NCBI GenBank assembly: GCA_001464165.1
Contig: LNEX01000540.1
Coordinates: 1 to 5,852 of the forward strand
Length of the DNA stretch: 5,852 nucleotides
Direction: 5' to 3'
Source: a bacterium Ga0077546
GTDB lineage: Bacteria > Cyanobacteriota > Vampirovibrionia > Obscuribacterales > Obscuribacteraceae
Part shown: positions 1 through 5,698 of the stretch, one piece after another
How the letters are laid out: every line of letters begins with the position of its first letter
Position numbering within the stretch: position 1 is the first letter of the stretch
Program-made: the position numbers and the translations under genes
The notes under the pieces: model-generated
The model's database searches: none
Seen by the model: the letters and a program-made list of their open reading frames with translations, nothing else
Told to the model about the DNA's origin: nothing

Positions 1-215
1 TTGGCAAGTATCTAGCTGATGGCGTCAGAACTGCTGCTAGAGCTTTAGGTGCAGCCAGATATATAGTCATGCCAAAGTTTGATGGGACAGCACTCCTTCA
101 TGAGCTCGAATGGTTAATACCAGAGCAAAAGACAGGCAGTTACTACATTGGTTCACAAGCGTCTAACGTTCATGACGGAGACGGGCATAGTGAATTAATC
201 AAGAAGCATTCATGA
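1..215 (+). CDS. C-terminal part of a probable response-regulator receiver protein (5' end outside window)
   Basis: An open frame enters the window (first full codon at base 3) and gives 70 residues before TGA at 213-215. The visible part reads like the last third of a CheY-type receiver: an alpha-4-like helix with Ala/Arg, then LGAARYIVMPKFDGTALL, matching the family pattern 'GA..YI.KPFd...LL' (beta-5, the Lys-Pro turn, alpha-5). A polar tail of about 30 residues follows, with no DNA-binding domain, so this would be a stand-alone receiver or the end of a hybrid kinase. The usual Lys-Pro is not intact: the turn reads M-P-K-F, so the conserved Lys appears displaced or replaced. The phospho-acceptor Asp would lie upstream, outside the window. 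The stop overlaps the next gene's start in an ATGA junction, which suggests translational coupling. The receiver assignment rests on a short segment and is moderate; the coding call itself is strong. Confidence 0.6.
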   Translation, partial: GKYLADGVRTAARALGAARYIVMPKFDGTALLHELEWLIPEQKTGSYYIGSQASNVHDGDGHSELIKKHS

Positions 216-793
216 GTAATTCAACTCTAATACTTGTGGTGGACGATCACGAAACACAACGCATTCTATTTAAAGTGCTGGCTGAACGTTTGGGCATAGC
301 AGTACATGTCGTCGCCAGCGGGGCTGAGGCACTTGAGGCTGTGGAGACTTACCAATTTGATGCAATTCTGATGGACGTTCGCATGCCAGGCATGGATGGT
401 TTAGACTGCACAAAAAAAATCCGCGAAATGGAAAAACAAACTGGTAGGCATACACCGATAATAGCCTCGACGGCCTGCTGCTTTCCAAGCGATCAAGCCC
501 TATGCGCCGAAGCAGGTATGGACGACTTCTTGGGCAAGCCGTTTACTTTAGAACAACTAAAAGACAAATTGAACAAGTGGACTATCTCTAAAATTTCCGG
601 GAACCATGATATGAAGTTTAGTTCGCCACCAAGATTGGAGGAGCTAGAAAAATTTCGCCGAAATATCCTGGCAGATCTAGCTGTGGCGGAACAACTTGCG
701 GGCCCTCAATTTAAGGAGGAGCGGACAATGAAAAGTGCGCTTGAATTTATCGATGAAAATATAGAGAATTTGAGAAACGAGACAGTTGCGTAA
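212..793 (+). CDS. CheY-like response regulator, receiver domain with short helical tail
   Basis: This 193-residue protein has a complete receiver (REC) domain at about residues 5-123. All switch residues are present: the acidic pair D11/D12 in LVVDD, phospho-acceptor D55 in ILMDVRMPGMDG, T87 after beta-4, and K109-P110 in the LGKPF turn. The segment CAEAGMDDFLGKPF is the style found in receivers of hybrid histidine kinases and their partners. It is predicted to be cytoplasmic and to take phosphate from a His kinase or Hpt protein, changing the alpha4-beta5-alpha5 face. The last ~70 residues are charged and probably helical, without a recognisable HTH, GGDEF, HD or Hpt domain, so output is likely by protein-protein contact. 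The ATG overlaps the stop of the upstream receiver-like gene by four bases (ATGA), and only a weak AGAAG lies upstream, so coupled translation is likely. The kinase is not in the window. A GATC-free 31-base gap separates it from the convergent gene at 825. Confidence 0.93.
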   Translation: MSNSTLILVVDDHETQRILFKVLAERLGIAVHVVASGAEALEAVETYQFDAILMDVRMPGMDGLDCTKKIREMEKQTGRHTPIIASTACCFPSDQALCAEAGMDDFLGKPFTLEQLKDKLNKWTISKISGNHDMKFSSPPRLEELEKFRRNILADLAVAEQLAGPQFKEERTMKSALEFIDENIENLRNETVA

Positions 794-824
794 GGATGCC
801 AATTACTGAAAGGCAATCTGGCTC

Positions 825-1799
825 TTAGAAGTCTGCCATGTAGTCAGGGCCCCAACCGAACTTTCTTATAATTTGGCGTTCATTGTGTTGCACTACCGAT
901 TGTGCTCCGATACCGCTGGCACCGACGCCGACGCTTACTTCGCCGCTGTTATAGTCGTTGTAACGATCGGTGGCACTATAGCCGGTGCCTGCTCTTACAT
1001 CTAGCTTTGGTCCGACCTGCGCTCCTACATTGAAGCGCGCTTTCTCTTCGCCCGAGTCGGCGCTGATGTGTAAGTCAGGATTGATCACCGAATTATTTTT
1101 GGTGTTGATGTCGGCTCCTGCTCCCAGTGAAGCACCACCTAGATTTGTTCGGGCACGGCCGCCGAAGGATGAATCGTCATTGAGATTAGCGTGACCGCCT
1201 GCTTGTACACCAACTACCTTAGCCAGGCCTACGTCGCCTTTATAGCCATTGTTGAAGCCGTCATCGCCTACGCTAGAATCAAATGTATGGCGGGTATGTG
1301 CAAACAATACTTTGGCGCCGGTGTCAGCGTAAACACCGCTTTTCGGACCGAGATTGGCTTTTACCGCAGCGCCAGTGTCCACGAGCTTTGCAGCATGAAC
1401 GCGGCCGCCTACATCGCTGTGCAAGCCATGACGATCAACGCCTACACCGACGCCGCCTCGGGCTCCGACGGGGCCGAGATTGACGCCAGCATCTACTCTG
1501 GTTTCTTGACCGATTTGTGCGCCTACTTTAGCAATACCGATGTTGACACCTAATGACAGAGAATGGTTTTGGAAGCCAATCTTGAAGAGCCCGAGGTTGA
1601 GACCGCGAAATTTGTGCTCTGGCTCGTTTGATTTTTGCTCCGCTTTAGGCGGGCAAGCTTCTGCTGCTGGCGCTTGCCTGTAAGCTTCATGGTAAGCTTC
1701 TTGGCTCAGTCTTGAACTAGCGGAAGTCTGTTCGTTGGTGGCAAAATTTTGAGTGTTGTCCATTTGATTTGCATCACACTTATCTGAATGATTGGCCAT
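825..1799 (-). CDS. Gly/Val-rich repeat protein of unknown function
   Basis: I do not recognise a named family in this 324-residue protein. Three zones are visible. Residues 1-65 are polar, Gln/Ala/Glu-rich and probably disordered. Residues ~66-300 are dense in Gly, Val, Ala, Asn and Asp, with many short alternating segments of the type 'xVGaxxG' or 'aNLGpxxG' (for example GVNIG, GVNLGP, KANLGP, ARTNLGG and AQVGP), which suggests a beta-strand repeat fold such as a solenoid, fibre or barrel-like sheet. Residues 301-324 form a distinct C-terminal tail rich in Arg, aromatic and acidic residues, ending near FGWGPDYMADF. There is no signal peptide, lipobox or membrane helix, so any surface location would need a non-Sec route. 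An in-frame TAA lies just upstream of the ATG, so the start cannot be further out; no clear SD is seen, and Met13 is an alternative start. It converges on the response-regulator gene and lies 117 bases downstream of the DUF6880 gene. The coding call is strong; function is unknown. Confidence 0.85.
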   Translation of the reverse strand: MANHSDKCDANQMDNTQNFATNEQTSASSRLSQEAYHEAYRQAPAAEACPPKAEQKSNEPEHKFRGLNLGLFKIGFQNHSLSLGVNIGIAKVGAQIGQETRVDAGVNLGPVGARGGVGVGVDRHGLHSDVGGRVHAAKLVDTGAAVKANLGPKSGVYADTGAKVLFAHTRHTFDSSVGDDGFNNGYKGDVGLAKVVGVQAGGHANLNDDSSFGGRARTNLGGASLGAGADINTKNNSVINPDLHISADSGEEKARFNVGAQVGPKLDVRAGTGYSATDRYNDYNSGEVSVGVGASGIGAQSVVQHNERQIIRKFGWGPDYMADF

Positions 1800-1833
1800 G
1801 ATTTAGAACACCGTTGCGAGGGGGGATGCATTC

Positions 1834-1862
1834 AGAATAGCCATTGGACAGTGCGATGTACA
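1834..1862 (-). promoter_or_regulatory. Weak candidate promoter for the Gly/Val-rich protein gene
   Basis: On the minus strand, a -35-like TGTACA (1857-1862, 4/6 to TTGACA) sits 17 bases before TATTCT (1834-1839, 4/6 to TATAAT). The predicted start near 1827 would give a leader of about 28 bases before the ATG at 1799. The spacing is ideal but both boxes are weak. Read-through from the DUF6880 gene 117 bases upstream is an equally good explanation for expression. Confidence 0.25.
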
Positions 1863-1916
1863 TGGTCGGATTACGACATATTCGCAGCGTTTTTCGTCGC
1901 ATATTTCACACTCGTG

Positions 1917-3269
1917 TCACAATTGCGTGATTCCGCCATACTGGCTCCAGAAGCTGCCCTTCAGGCTGTGGGCTTTACGCAGCTGGCTGACATAATCGGC
2001 GTGAGGCACAATGTCTTTCCAATCTGCGATTTTCTCAGACATGGCATCGAGTTTGCGCAAATATCCAACACCGTGATGATAAGACTTCGAATAACCTTGT
2101 TGCAGCAGTTCATCAAGCACCACTCTATATAAGAAACTGGCCATGAGGTGGCGCTCGTTTAGCTCCATTGCTTGAGCAAGAGGCAAAATGTTGGCATACA
2201 GACCGCGTTTGAGAGGCACCACATGTTGCCAGAGATATTTCTCGGCATCATCTATGCGTTTACCATTTAAGAGAAAATGTGCATCAGAGTAAGTCACGCC
2301 ATGCCTGGCAAAGATTTCGGACATCTCTCCGTCGATGACCGCTTCACGCTCGCTTTCACCGATGGCCCGCAAAAGCGCCTCGAAATTGTCTTCGCTGCGC
2401 ACAGACTTGAACAACTTCCAGGCCTGCGCGGCCTCTTCATCTTTCATGTCCAGCGCTTTGTAGACAGCGAGTAGCAATGTGTTGAATTCGGTCTGACGAT
2501 TGCGGGTGGCGTCGACTTTCTTCAGTAAGGCAAGCGCTCCAGAAGCGTCGCCGGCGTCTAAACGCAAACGGGCAATTTCGCAAATGTCTGCGGTAGACAA
2601 TGTGCTGCTACCGGCAAGGCGAATTTGCTCGAGCAGATCGAAATCTTTGATTTGTATTGCCAGCGACTCTAAAGCATACGACCACTTCGCTTCATCACCA
2701 GGATTACTCTTAACAGCACTCTGCATGCGTTCAATCAGCATGCGCAATTTTTCTTCAGGAATGTATTCAGCAGCACCAGCAAAAATATTCCAGCGAGAGC
2801 CGATCGCGTCTTCATCATAAAGGCGGAACAGCTGGTGGCAGAGCCACTCTTTGTCAGTGCATCCGCTGCCGTAATGAACGAGCAAGTCGACGGCATCATT
2901 TTGAAAAATGCGCGAAAAAGTGCCGTCGTCGCGAACGTTTTCGAAGACATAGTGATCGTTTTCAATAAAGAGAGAGGTCAATCTGAACCCTTCAAAGCTG
3001 TCGTGCACACTAAGGCTGAGATCGTGCAACAAAAATTCGAGTCGCTGAATAAAGACAATTGGCCCAACGATGTCGGCATCTTCGTCGTAAACGCAGTTGG
3101 CGATGCGCTCTTCTAGGCGAGCAATATTGGCGGAATCATCAGAGACTATTCGCTCAACTGTTTGGTCCGCTTCGTCTGTGAGTGATGCCAGTTCAAGGAT
3201 GACATCAGCGAGGGCCTCGGCACCAAGTTCGATCAGTGCCGTGCGGCGATCGTCATCATTTGTTGTCAT
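1917..3269 (-). CDS. DUF6880 family protein
   Basis: This 450-residue protein matches the layout I know for DUF6880. The N-terminus has a helical 'LGAEALADVILELA' segment (residues 15-28). A long all-helical middle of TPR/HEAT-like character follows, including the repeat-like DAGDASGALALLKK at 238-251. The diagnostic C-terminus has a 'hlmAsflYRvvLDelL' helix (374-389), SKSYHHGVGYLRKLDAM (394-410), IADW (414-417), PHADYVSQLRKAH (422-434) and a final FW (440-441). About 450 residues fits the family, so it looks full length. The biochemical role of the family is not established; some relatives occur beside or fused to SWIM zinc-finger proteins, but none is seen here. No signal peptide or membrane segment is present, so it is presumably cytoplasmic. 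The ATG at 3269 is supported by an SD, AAGGA (complement of 3275-3279), five bases upstream, and by a TATAAT box 53 bases away. It is transcribed in the same direction as the genes on both sides but is separated from them by 117 and 224 bases. Confidence 0.88.
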   Translation of the reverse strand: MTTNDDDRRTALIELGAEALADVILELASLTDEADQTVERIVSDDSANIARLEERIANCVYDEDADIVGPIVFIQRLEFLLHDLSLSVHDSFEGFRLTSLFIENDHYVFENVRDDGTFSRIFQNDAVDLLVHYGSGCTDKEWLCHQLFRLYDEDAIGSRWNIFAGAAEYIPEEKLRMLIERMQSAVKSNPGDEAKWSYALESLAIQIKDFDLLEQIRLAGSSTLSTADICEIARLRLDAGDASGALALLKKVDATRNRQTEFNTLLLAVYKALDMKDEEAAQAWKLFKSVRSEDNFEALLRAIGESEREAVIDGEMSEIFARHGVTYSDAHFLLNGKRIDDAEKYLWQHVVPLKRGLYANILPLAQAMELNERHLMASFLYRVVLDELLQQGYSKSYHHGVGYLRKLDAMSEKIADWKDIVPHADYVSQLRKAHSLKGSFWSQYGGITQL

Positions 3270-3274
3270 TGGTT

Positions 3275-3279
3275 TCCTT
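3275..3279 (-). promoter_or_regulatory. Ribosome binding site of the DUF6880 gene
   Basis: The minus-strand AAGGA lies five bases before the ATG at 3267-3269, in an A-rich setting. It is among the best SD matches in the window and fixes the start. Confidence 0.7.
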
Positions 3280-3321
3280 TTTGTCTATCAGTCTGGCAGC
3301 GATGCGCTCTGTTGATAGCTG

Positions 3322-3327
3322 ATTATA
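3322..3327 (-). promoter_or_regulatory. -10 box of the DUF6880 gene promoter
   Basis: The minus strand carries a perfect TATAAT (plus-strand ATTATA) in the 224-base gap upstream of the DUF6880 gene. The expected transcription start near 3315 would give a leader of about 45 bases with a good SD at its end. The -35 region at the right distance is poor (best is TAGTTG-like), and TTGAGA lies only 12 bases away, too close for a standard spacer. An activator or another sigma factor may therefore be needed. No strong terminator for the upstream TPR gene was found in the same gap. Confidence 0.5.
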
Positions 3328-3493
3328 CCCGGGATGATTTCTCAACTATGCCTCCCGTTGGTCATGAACTTTCATGAATTTAGCTACAGCTTGTGCAGAC
3401 AGCCTTCTGATGGGCATGCGCATTTAGCCTTTATGCAATCCGAGATAAGCACGAGGAACGAAATATCACTCTAAAAGGGCGGCATTTATTTTG

Positions 3494-4828
3494 TCATTTT
3501 GCATCCGTTGCTGAGCGGTTTTTTTCTCCAATTGCCGCAGCTCTTGCCTTTAACCTTTTTGCATCTGAAGTTCGGTTTGTTTTATCCAGTAGAACTGCAT
3601 AGTTCTCCAGCGCTGTCGCTACATTTGGGTGGTCAGGACCGAGATTCTCTTCCAGTATCGCCAGCGAACGCTTAAACAGTGGTTCGGCTTCCTTGTATTT
3701 GCTTTCCGCAGTGTAAAGCAGAGCCAAGTTATTCAAGCTTCCCGCTACATCTATGTGATTAGGACCAAGAGCCTTTTCCGCTATCGCCAGTGAACGCTTA
3801 TGTAGCTGCTCTGCTTGCACGTACTTGCCCTGTGTTTTGTACAGGTGAGCTAGATTATTTAAGCATGTCGCTATATGTTGGTGTTCAGGACCAAGAGCCT
3901 TTTCCGCTATCACCAGTGAACGCTTGAGCAGCGGTTCAGCTTCCTTGTATTTGCCTTGATAAATGTATAGCGCAGCAAGATTATTCAAGCTTTGCGCTAC
4001 ATCTAGGTGGCCAAGACCGAGACTTTTCTCGCGTATTGCCAACGAACTTTTATACAGGGGGTCAGCTTCTGTAAATTTTCCTTGTGTGCTGTATAGCTCT
4101 GCCCGATTATTCAAGCTTTGCGCTACATCTGGGTGGCCAAGACCGAGACTTTTCTCGCGGATTGCCAACGAACGCTTATACAGGGGCTCAGCTTCTGTAT
4201 ATTTTCCTTGTGTTTTGTATAGCTCTGCCAGATTATTCAAACTTTTCGCTATTTTTGGGTGGTCAGGACCGAAAGCCTTTTCCTTTATGTCCAGTGAACG
4301 CTTATACAGTGACTCAGCTTCTGCGTATTTGCCTCTAACTTCGTACAGAGAAGCCTGGTTATTCAAAATTGTTCCGACATCTGGGTGCCCAGGACCAAGA
4401 GCCTTTTCCTTTATTTTCAGTGAGCGCTCAAACATTGGCTCAGCTTCCGCATATTTGCCTTGTGTGTTATACAGTTCAGCTAGGTTGTTCAAGCTATTCG
4501 CTACATCTTGGTGGTCAGGACCAAGCACCTTTTCCCTAATCTCCAGTGAACGCTTGTATAGTGGCTCAGCTTCTGTATATTTGCCTTCTGTGTTGTATAG
4601 CTCTGCTAGCATGTTCATAGTGCTTGCCAATCGAATGTCTTGAGGTCCAAATTTGTTAGCTTCTCTCTGTGCCGCATTGAATAATTTTTCCGCGTCTAAA
4701 TAGTGGCCTTGTTCATAGGCTTTCGTACCATCTCTCATGCAAGTATCCCACTCAGAAGCCTGAGTGCATGCAGTCAGGCAAAAGCAGCAGGCAATATCAA
4801 ATAGAACAATTTTGGATCTAGAATTCAT
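3494..4828 (-). CDS. Lipoprotein with tandem kinesin-light-chain-type TPR repeats
   Basis: With the ATG at 4828 the protein has 444 residues. The N-terminus (basic NSRSK, then a Cys-rich hydrophobic stretch, then LTAC with Cys21) fits a lipoprotein signal peptide, although the Asp at 11 inside the hydrophobic core is unusual. After a degenerate first unit (GHYLDAEKLF) come eight units of exactly 42 residues, with the G/S-K-Y/F turn at 82, 124, 166, 208, 250, 292, 334 and 376. Each unit follows the pattern 'LNNLAeLY.tqGKY.EAEPLykRSLaI.EKaLGpdHpdVa', the TPR_10/TPR_12 (kinesin light chain) type; a final partial unit and a charged tail end the protein. Such TPR superhelices bind peptides or partner proteins; the partner here is unknown, and it probably faces the periplasm or the outer surface. 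An in-frame TTG directly precedes the ATG (4829-4831), but the ATG is the likelier start; the SD is weak (AGG five bases upstream). No enzymatic domain is fused to it. Confidence 0.9.
   Translation of the reverse strand: MNSRSKIVLFDIACCFCLTACTQASEWDTCMRDGTKAYEQGHYLDAEKLFNAAQREANKFGPQDIRLASTMNMLAELYNTEGKYTEAEPLYKRSLEIREKVLGPDHQDVANSLNNLAELYNTQGKYAEAEPMFERSLKIKEKALGPGHPDVGTILNNQASLYEVRGKYAEAESLYKRSLDIKEKAFGPDHPKIAKSLNNLAELYKTQGKYTEAEPLYKRSLAIREKSLGLGHPDVAQSLNNRAELYSTQGKFTEADPLYKSSLAIREKSLGLGHLDVAQSLNNLAALYIYQGKYKEAEPLLKRSLVIAEKALGPEHQHIATCLNNLAHLYKTQGKYVQAEQLHKRSLAIAEKALGPNHIDVAGSLNNLALLYTAESKYKEAEPLFKRSLAILEENLGPDHPNVATALENYAVLLDKTNRTSDAKRLKARAAAIGEKNRSATDAK
3572..4639 (-). repeat. 126-bp tandem repeat array inside the TPR gene
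   Basis: The DNA repeats with an exact period of 126 bases (42 codons), and matching points on the + strand fall at 3986, 4112 and 4238. The units beginning at 3986 and 4112 differ at only about nine of 126 positions by hand count, whereas other neighbours are more diverged. This points to a recent unit duplication or gene conversion inside an older array. The repeats also produce long open frames on the opposite strand, which are artefacts. Confidence 0.85.
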
Positions 4829-4999
4829 CAAGGCCTATTTGGGCTGGGGATTTGTTTGTACCAATACTTGATCAACTGACCTTGCCCTATTTGTTGAGCC
4901 AGTCATTATGAGACAGCTGCCAGATTTACGTTCCCATTGGGTACCTATCGCAAGAATTCATCGATTCCTTAATATCTTCATCGGTGGCTGACGTACTAG

Positions 5000-5005
5000 T
5001 ATAAT
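5000..5005 (+). promoter_or_regulatory. -10 box for the small-protein genes, with a partly symmetric minus-strand box
   Basis: A perfect TATAAT sits 22 bases before the ATG at 5028. The -35 at 17-base spacing is weak (TTCATC, 4977-4982, 3/6). The predicted start near 5012 leaves a leader of only about 16 bases. The overlapping minus-strand sequence 4998-5003 reads TATACT, with TTGCTC (5020-5025) 16 bases away, so the same site could also serve the divergent TPR lipoprotein gene with a leader of about 160 bases. The plus-strand use is more convincing. Confidence 0.5.
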
Positions 5006-5027
5006 CAACTATCGCCTTTGAGCAAGT

Positions 5028-5201
5028 ATGTCAGACCTGGAGCCAAAACGAAAGCTAGAACATAACGAGAAGGCGCTGGACAGCTCTACAGACCAAGCAT
5101 TTGATGCAGGCACTCATATTGTTGACCCCGCGCAAGTAAAGGCAACGGAAAACGCAAATCCACATCGACATAGCGGAAGTGCTGGGGGACCAGTTTGTTG
5201 A
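5028..5201 (+). CDS. Small hypothetical protein (57 aa) ending in GGPVC
   Basis: ATG at 5028 to TGA at 5199-5201 encodes 57 residues, very polar and Asp/Glu/Lys/His-rich, with no membrane segment or signal peptide. The protein starts MSDLEPKRKLEHNEK, has a middle rich in Asp, Ala and Thr, then NPHRHSGSAGG, and ends in Pro-Val-Cys. The only cysteine is the last residue and directly follows a Gly-Gly, Pro-Val segment, which is notable for so small a protein. I recognise no family. Support for it being a gene comes from a perfect -10 box just upstream, a stop codon that overlaps the SD of the next gene (AGGA at 5201-5204), and a 12-base gap to that gene, as expected for a two-gene operon. Its own SD is poor (GAG at 5020-5022). 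A modified peptide precursor or a small partner of the downstream protein are possibilities only. Confidence 0.55.
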   Translation: MSDLEPKRKLEHNEKALDSSTDQAFDAGTHIVDPAQVKATENANPHRHSGSAGGPVC

Positions 5202-5213
5202 GGAAAAACAGAA

Positions 5214-5465
5214 ATGAGAACAATAACCCCCATATCAATAACAGCTGAAGGTGAATACGCACCAAATTTGCATCGCTACCGCGTTCGCTTTCAACGCGAT
5301 ACAGGAGAACAAGAATTTGCCTTTACAGTCGAAGATAACGGAATAACAGGAGTTAGATGGGATGATGATGAGTTCTGGAAAATCACTTGTGAAGATCCAA
5401 AAGTGTCTGACCTAATGCAATCACTGATTAATTTCCATGAGGCCCGCAAGACCATTTTAGTGTGA
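5214..5465 (+). CDS. Small hypothetical protein (83 aa), first member of a tandem paralogous family
   Basis: I do not recognise the family. The 83-residue protein begins with RTITPISITAEGEYAP, continues through alternating strand-like segments (HRYRVRF at 20-26, QEFAFTVED at 33-41, GVRWDDDEFWKI at 46-57) and a TCEDP motif (58-62), and ends with an amphipathic helix DLMQSLINFHEAR (66-78). This suggests a small cytoplasmic beta-sheet plus C-terminal helix fold. The ATG is preceded by AGGA (5201-5204) at nine bases, overlapping the stop of the 57-residue gene. Reality of the gene is strongly supported by homology: the start of a third copy at 5699 shares about 20 of the first 26 residues and a 21-base identical stretch, and a remnant at 5461-5595 matches the TCEDP and helix region. 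Tandem copies with decay occur in immunity-protein arrays and other accessory loci, but nothing here proves such a role. Confidence 0.8.
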   Translation: MRTITPISITAEGEYAPNLHRYRVRFQRDTGEQEFAFTVEDNGITGVRWDDDEFWKITCEDPKVSDLMQSLINFHEARKTILV

Positions 5466-5595
5466 AGCCCATCTCGAATGCCTGCGCCGTAAGAAAACTA
5501 ACACATGTGAAGACCCATTCGTACCAGACTTAATGCAAGCTATCCTCAATTTTCACGAGTCTAGACTTACTCACCGCGACAAAACGACAGACTAA
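5461..5595 (+). pseudogene. 5'-truncated remnant of a second copy of the 83-aa protein
   Basis: Frame 1 is open from just after TAG at 5458-5460 to TAA at 5593-5595 but has no start codon before the Met of the LMQ motif (5533). From about 5500 the translation reads TCEDPFVPDLMQ, then AILNFHESR. This is clearly homologous to TCEDPKVSDLMQ and LINFHEAR of the complete copy just upstream, with a different tail (LTHRDKTTD). Everything corresponding to the first ~57 residues is missing, and the ~40 bases before the match do not resemble the family. A deletion between repeated copies would explain it. The remnant keeps an intact frame over the last 31 codons, so the loss may be fairly recent. Confidence 0.7.
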
Positions 5596-5687
5596 CAAAA
5601 TAACATTTTCATTCTGATGATTGAATTGGCAAAGCAATTTGGAAAGGCGGGGCAGTCTATCGCAAATAAGTTAGTACCAAGCTTGTC

Positions 5688-5691
5688 GAGG
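5688..5691 (+). promoter_or_regulatory. Ribosome binding site deciding the GTG start of the third copy
   Basis: GAGG lies seven bases before the GTG at 5699-5701. It supports the GTG over the ATG at 5617, which is in another frame and has no SD. Confidence 0.6.
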
Positions 5692-5698
5692 TTTAAAA

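Noticed and set aside
794..824. Terminator between the convergent response regulator and Gly-rich genes
   Set aside because: Only a four-base TGCC/GGCA stem without a T-run is present.
1191..1553. 120-residue + strand frame inside the Gly/Val-rich gene
   Set aside because: It is antisense to a Gly/Ala/Val-rich coding region whose biased codons suppress stops on the other strand. It has no RBS, and the real gene on the minus strand is longer and internally coherent.
1880..1916. Hairpin with a T5 loop (near GCGTTTTTCG) after the DUF6880 gene
   Set aside because: The arms do not pair beyond two or three bases, so it is not a credible terminator.
1788..2132. 114-residue + strand frame across the gap between the Gly-rich and DUF6880 genes
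   Set aside because: Most of it is antisense to the conserved C-terminus of the DUF6880 protein; no SD is present.
3361..3378. Repeated TCATGAA-like words in the gap after the TPR gene
   Set aside because: Only two short partial copies are present, with no further periodicity, so a repeat element or operator cannot be claimed.
3963..4643. 226-residue open frame on the + strand opposite the TPR gene
   Set aside because: It mirrors the 126-base repeats of the real gene, so open frames persist across units. Its translation is Ser/Leu/Arg-rich antisense of the TPR consensus, with no SD.
4951..4971. Inverted repeat AAGAAT...ATTCCTT as an operator
   Set aside because: It is short, imperfect (one bulge) and in AT-rich sequence; chance is a sufficient explanation.
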